Below, piece by piece: positions 61,080-64,000 of a stretch of 64,000 nt of DNA; the stretch's first letter is position 1; every line of letters begins with the position of its first letter. Both the position numbers and the translations under genes were made by a program. Source of the stretch: Polytrichum commune. Its lineage: Eukaryota; Streptophyta; Polytrichopsida; Polytrichales; Polytrichaceae. A model generated the notes under the pieces. That model saw only the letters and a list, made by a program, of their open reading frames with translations, did not search any database and was not told the DNA's origin. Where the stretch lies: the NCBI GenBank assembly GCA_950295325.1, contig OX485806.1, positions 30,752,001-30,816,000 of the forward strand, in the 5' to 3' direction.

Positions 61080-62130
61080 CGACCTTTTTCTTAGTACATG
61101 ATTCTAACGAAGTTATACTTCTCTGCATGCACCTGCAGGTGGCCAATCGTCCTAACCCTGGCAACCTAACCTCAGCGATTTCTTGGTATGGCTTCCTTCT
61201 TCGGACCCACCCATGCCTCCTCTCCTTCCCTCTCCCTTATCACCTTCTTGTATATGTATCTCTCGCAGTCATACCTCTGCAAGTCATATCCTTTGGACTG
61301 AAGACAGGCGACTGAGGTATCTCTTAGACATCCTCAAAACTTTTCGTACATGCTTCCTACGACATTAGAAGGATGGATCTCGTACTTTCACTGCACGCAG
61401 GTGGTTGATTGCCCTAGCCCCAACCTACCATCGGAGCTCTCTCATTGGTATGTCTTCTTTGACCATCGGACCCACACACAAACCGATACATACCTCCTCT
61501 TCTCTCTCCCTTCTTGTATATGTATCTCCACCCGCCATACCTCAAGTATTATGCGCAGGACTGATTTAGGCAGGGACACTGACCTACCCAACAAAGTGTG
61601 CGGATAGATCCCCAAAGAATCTAGCTGTCTATCTCCTAGACATTCTCAATCCTTTTCTTACATCCTTCCTCCGACTTTGTAATTCTTGTTTAACCTAACC
61701 CCCAACCTTATTATTCTTGGACCTTCCTCCTTCGAACCCATCCACACCTCCTCGCCTCTCCCTTGATTACCTTCCTGTAAGTCAGGACACAGAAAGAATC
61801 TAGCTATGCATCTCCTAGACAATCTCAACTCTTTTTCTTACACGTTTCCTACGACGTTGTAAATTCTCTGCTTGTAGACGGCCGATTAACCTAGCCCCCG
61901 AACTGATTAACCTCGCACCTTCACTGGTACAGCTTCCTTGCTCGGACCCACCGCATACCTCCTCTCCTCTCCTCTCCTCCCTTATAAATGATCACCTTGT
62001 AAGATCCATGTGATTCCACCAGTACCCATACCTCACTGAATTTGGCAGGGAGACTGACCGACCCAACTCCAAGGAATTGGGCAGAAAGAACCTCAGCTAG
62101 CCAGTCATCTCCCTAGACATTCCGTTACCT
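61080..62130 (+). repeat. Diverged ~220-bp tandem repeat, pyrimidine-rich
   Basis: Four to five units share ATCTCCTAGACATTCTCAA-like, TTTTCTTACATGCTTCCTACGAC-like, TTAACCTAGCCCC-like, CTTCGGACCCACC-like and CTCCTCTCCTCTCCC-like blocks, with starts near 61,090, 61,310, 61,615, 61,805 and 62,090. No frame is maintained across units. The region upstream (60,820) begins with a CT microsatellite. Confidence 0.65.
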
Positions 62131-64000
62131 TGTGATGCATGCAGGCGTCCGGTGCACTATGTTACGAAACGGTTGCGCTAGGTGAGGGATTCAGTAGTAT
62201 CATATTCCACACAACCTCCACGCCGCCCTCCTTGGCTGCATTCCTTGCTTTGATAGATGCATGCATGCATGCATCCTACCGCCAGTCTTTGCATAGAAAT
62301 TAGCACAGCTACACTACTGCCCCCTTCCCACCTGACTTCGGCAGAACCTCACTCATACTTTCCGTCCAGTTCCAACCATGAAATTGCTGGGGATTATGTT
62401 CAAATGTACATGTTGGCCCACCACTTTTCACACTATTACATCATGAGATGCTCACGGATGGTGTTTGAACTAGTTGGTGTGATCAACCCTCAGCTTTACA
62501 AGTTCGTTTCAAAAACATGGTTTCCACACCATCGTTTGTTATTTAATCGCGTAGTTGGCAAAGGACATGGCATGGCTTAAAAACGGGGGTTTTAAGCCTC
62601 ATAGAGCTGCCACAACGGGGGATCTAGCCAGGGCCCAGCTAGCTTGGTTGGTGCCCCCCCCCCCCCGGATCACACTCCGGCCATCCAGGCGAAAGCCTGG
62701 GGCACTAGGAACACTGTCCCAAAGGCCCCCGTCTGGCTGGATGCAGAGCGCAGACCGGTCTGGTAGCTCTATCAAGCACCGACCCTCGCAATGGTCCCTA
62801 GAGATGAGGCAAGAATGGAGGACCTTCAAAAGTGTCGTTGTCGGCTCTTGTGATCAGTTTCTTCTAATTTTGGCAATGAGGGCACGAGGAGCTTCATGAA
62901 CAAAAACCGATGGTAAGGTAGATGAATGGTAAGGCAATTGGCCTTGCTTCGAAAAGTATCTAATATATCATTGCTTGGTAGATAAAATAATGGACATGTG
63001 TGAAAGCTACTAAACTTAAACCTACTTGAAAATCTATGGGGTGCCTTTGGGCATCACCAAAAGAGCTTTATTACCCGGTTTTTACAAAAGACTTTGGTTA
63101 TATGGTGAAGCCAAGTGGGGATGGCCCTTAAATAAGGTATATGGGTTTCAAATGGTTACTTTGTCCAACTAGCACACTTCTCCGTGGATATGATATGAAC
63201 ATAGAATTGGTACGAGATGGTAAGCAAATCTAAGTCAAGGCCACAACCACTTACCTCATGATTTTTGGAGTTCGTATGAATATCATATTCAATATCGAAG
63301 CGAAGCTTCTTCTGTTCTTTAAGTTGTCATATACTCTTATAGGTCCCAACTCCCAATTATGCTGACGATTGAGCCTTAAATAATTATCAAATTTTGACCA
63401 TATAGTCCAATCTTTTTTAAACACATGTGTCTTTAAATTTCATTTTTGGAATCACACCTAATCATATACCAATCAAATATAGGCGTCCGATTAAGATAAG
63501 TAATTGAATTAGGCTTATTATTGTGGGTCACAATGATTTTTTGGAGCCCACACTAATTCTCTAATTGCTCAAGAAACGTATTGGAAACTAGAACTAAAAA
63601 AAACCATTTCGACAAATGTGCACATCCACAATTCTTCTCATAGTGAGCATTAATGTGGCCACATTTATTATCAACCCACGCTAATTCTCTCGCCAAAATT
63701 ACTTGCAAGAGAATTTGTTGTTTCTAAAAAAAACAATGTGAGTGATTATTATACTTTGTGCTACTTTTGTCTTGTAAGTTATATTCGATGTGTTGGTCAA
63801 AAGTCTTCATGAAAACTTATGGGAGATCCGGGGTCTTGGACCCACATCAATTTCACCTTGTCTAGTAACTTAGTGTGCCCCATGCTAGAAAAAATCACAC
63901 TAATTCTCCACCCACACTAATCGGACTATTTAGTGTAGCTAGTGAAAGCTAGCACACAGTTCGACATTGTCTTCATGAGATCATGCCACAGTAGAGGAAT
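62131..64000. other. Intergenic DNA, partly GC-rich, no gene recognised
   Basis: It includes an ATGC-type palindromic repeat at about 62,259-62,276 and a run of about fourteen C near 62,655. The GC-rich segment at 62,580-62,880 has overlapping short ORFs on both strands but no known motif. 63,360-63,510 loosely resembles 56,750-56,880. Nothing else was identified to the window end. Confidence 0.4.

Noticed and set aside
60799-61315. Overlapping ORFs of 81-121 codons on both strands
   Set aside because: They overlap a CT microsatellite and tandem repeat units; no domain and no frame kept between units.

Overview
The window is nuclear DNA of a land plant with a large, transposon-rich genome. 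One multi-exon host gene can be supported with confidence, and almost everything else that can be identified is nested or decayed transposable elements. The gene belongs to the land-plant VFB-type F-box/LRR family. The retroelements include a Ty3/Gypsy chromovirus and a LINE. A non-seed vascular plant such as a fern fits the gene-poor, repeat-rich layout, but the sequence alone does not prove it.

Layout. 1-5.6 kb is AT-rich with old dispersed repeats. 7.09-8.84 kb (minus) carries the VFB-like F-box gene, whose short second exon is missed if only the long ORF is read; a GC-rich 5' region lies at 8.85-9.75 kb. 13.1-14.5 kb is a diverged ~157-bp tandem array. 15.88-16.26 kb is a PIF/Harbinger-like MITE with TAA target duplications. 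18.84-19.80 kb is a solo chromovirus LTR with TATAG duplications. 22.27-30.3 kb (minus) is a decayed Ty3/Gypsy element. 31.9-46.9 kb (minus) is a 5'-truncated LINE (endonuclease, RT, RNase H, zinc knuckle) broken by a MITE and by a ~1.5-kb unknown insertion. That insertion in turn hosts a very young but RT-deleted chromovirus (36,491-43,258). 47-64 kb holds hAT transposase relics, a tRNA-derived SINE and several minisatellites.

The most unusual object is the Gypsy element at 22.3-30.1 kb. Between protease and reverse transcriptase it carries a canonical-order C5 cytosine DNA methyltransferase domain (motifs I, IV, VI, VIII, IX, X recognisable). Downstream of integrase it carries a C4HC3 PHD finger. 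Its ancestor therefore appears to have encoded both a chromatin reader and a DNA-methylation writer. This copy is dead: it has stops, frameshifts, YIDE in place of YIDD, and a stop inside methyltransferase motif I.

The nesting gives a relative history: LINE first, then the unknown 1.5-kb element (6-bp duplication ATGAGC), then the chromovirus (5-bp duplication GTAAC, LTRs almost identical). All comparisons were made by eye; no alignment or database search was run.
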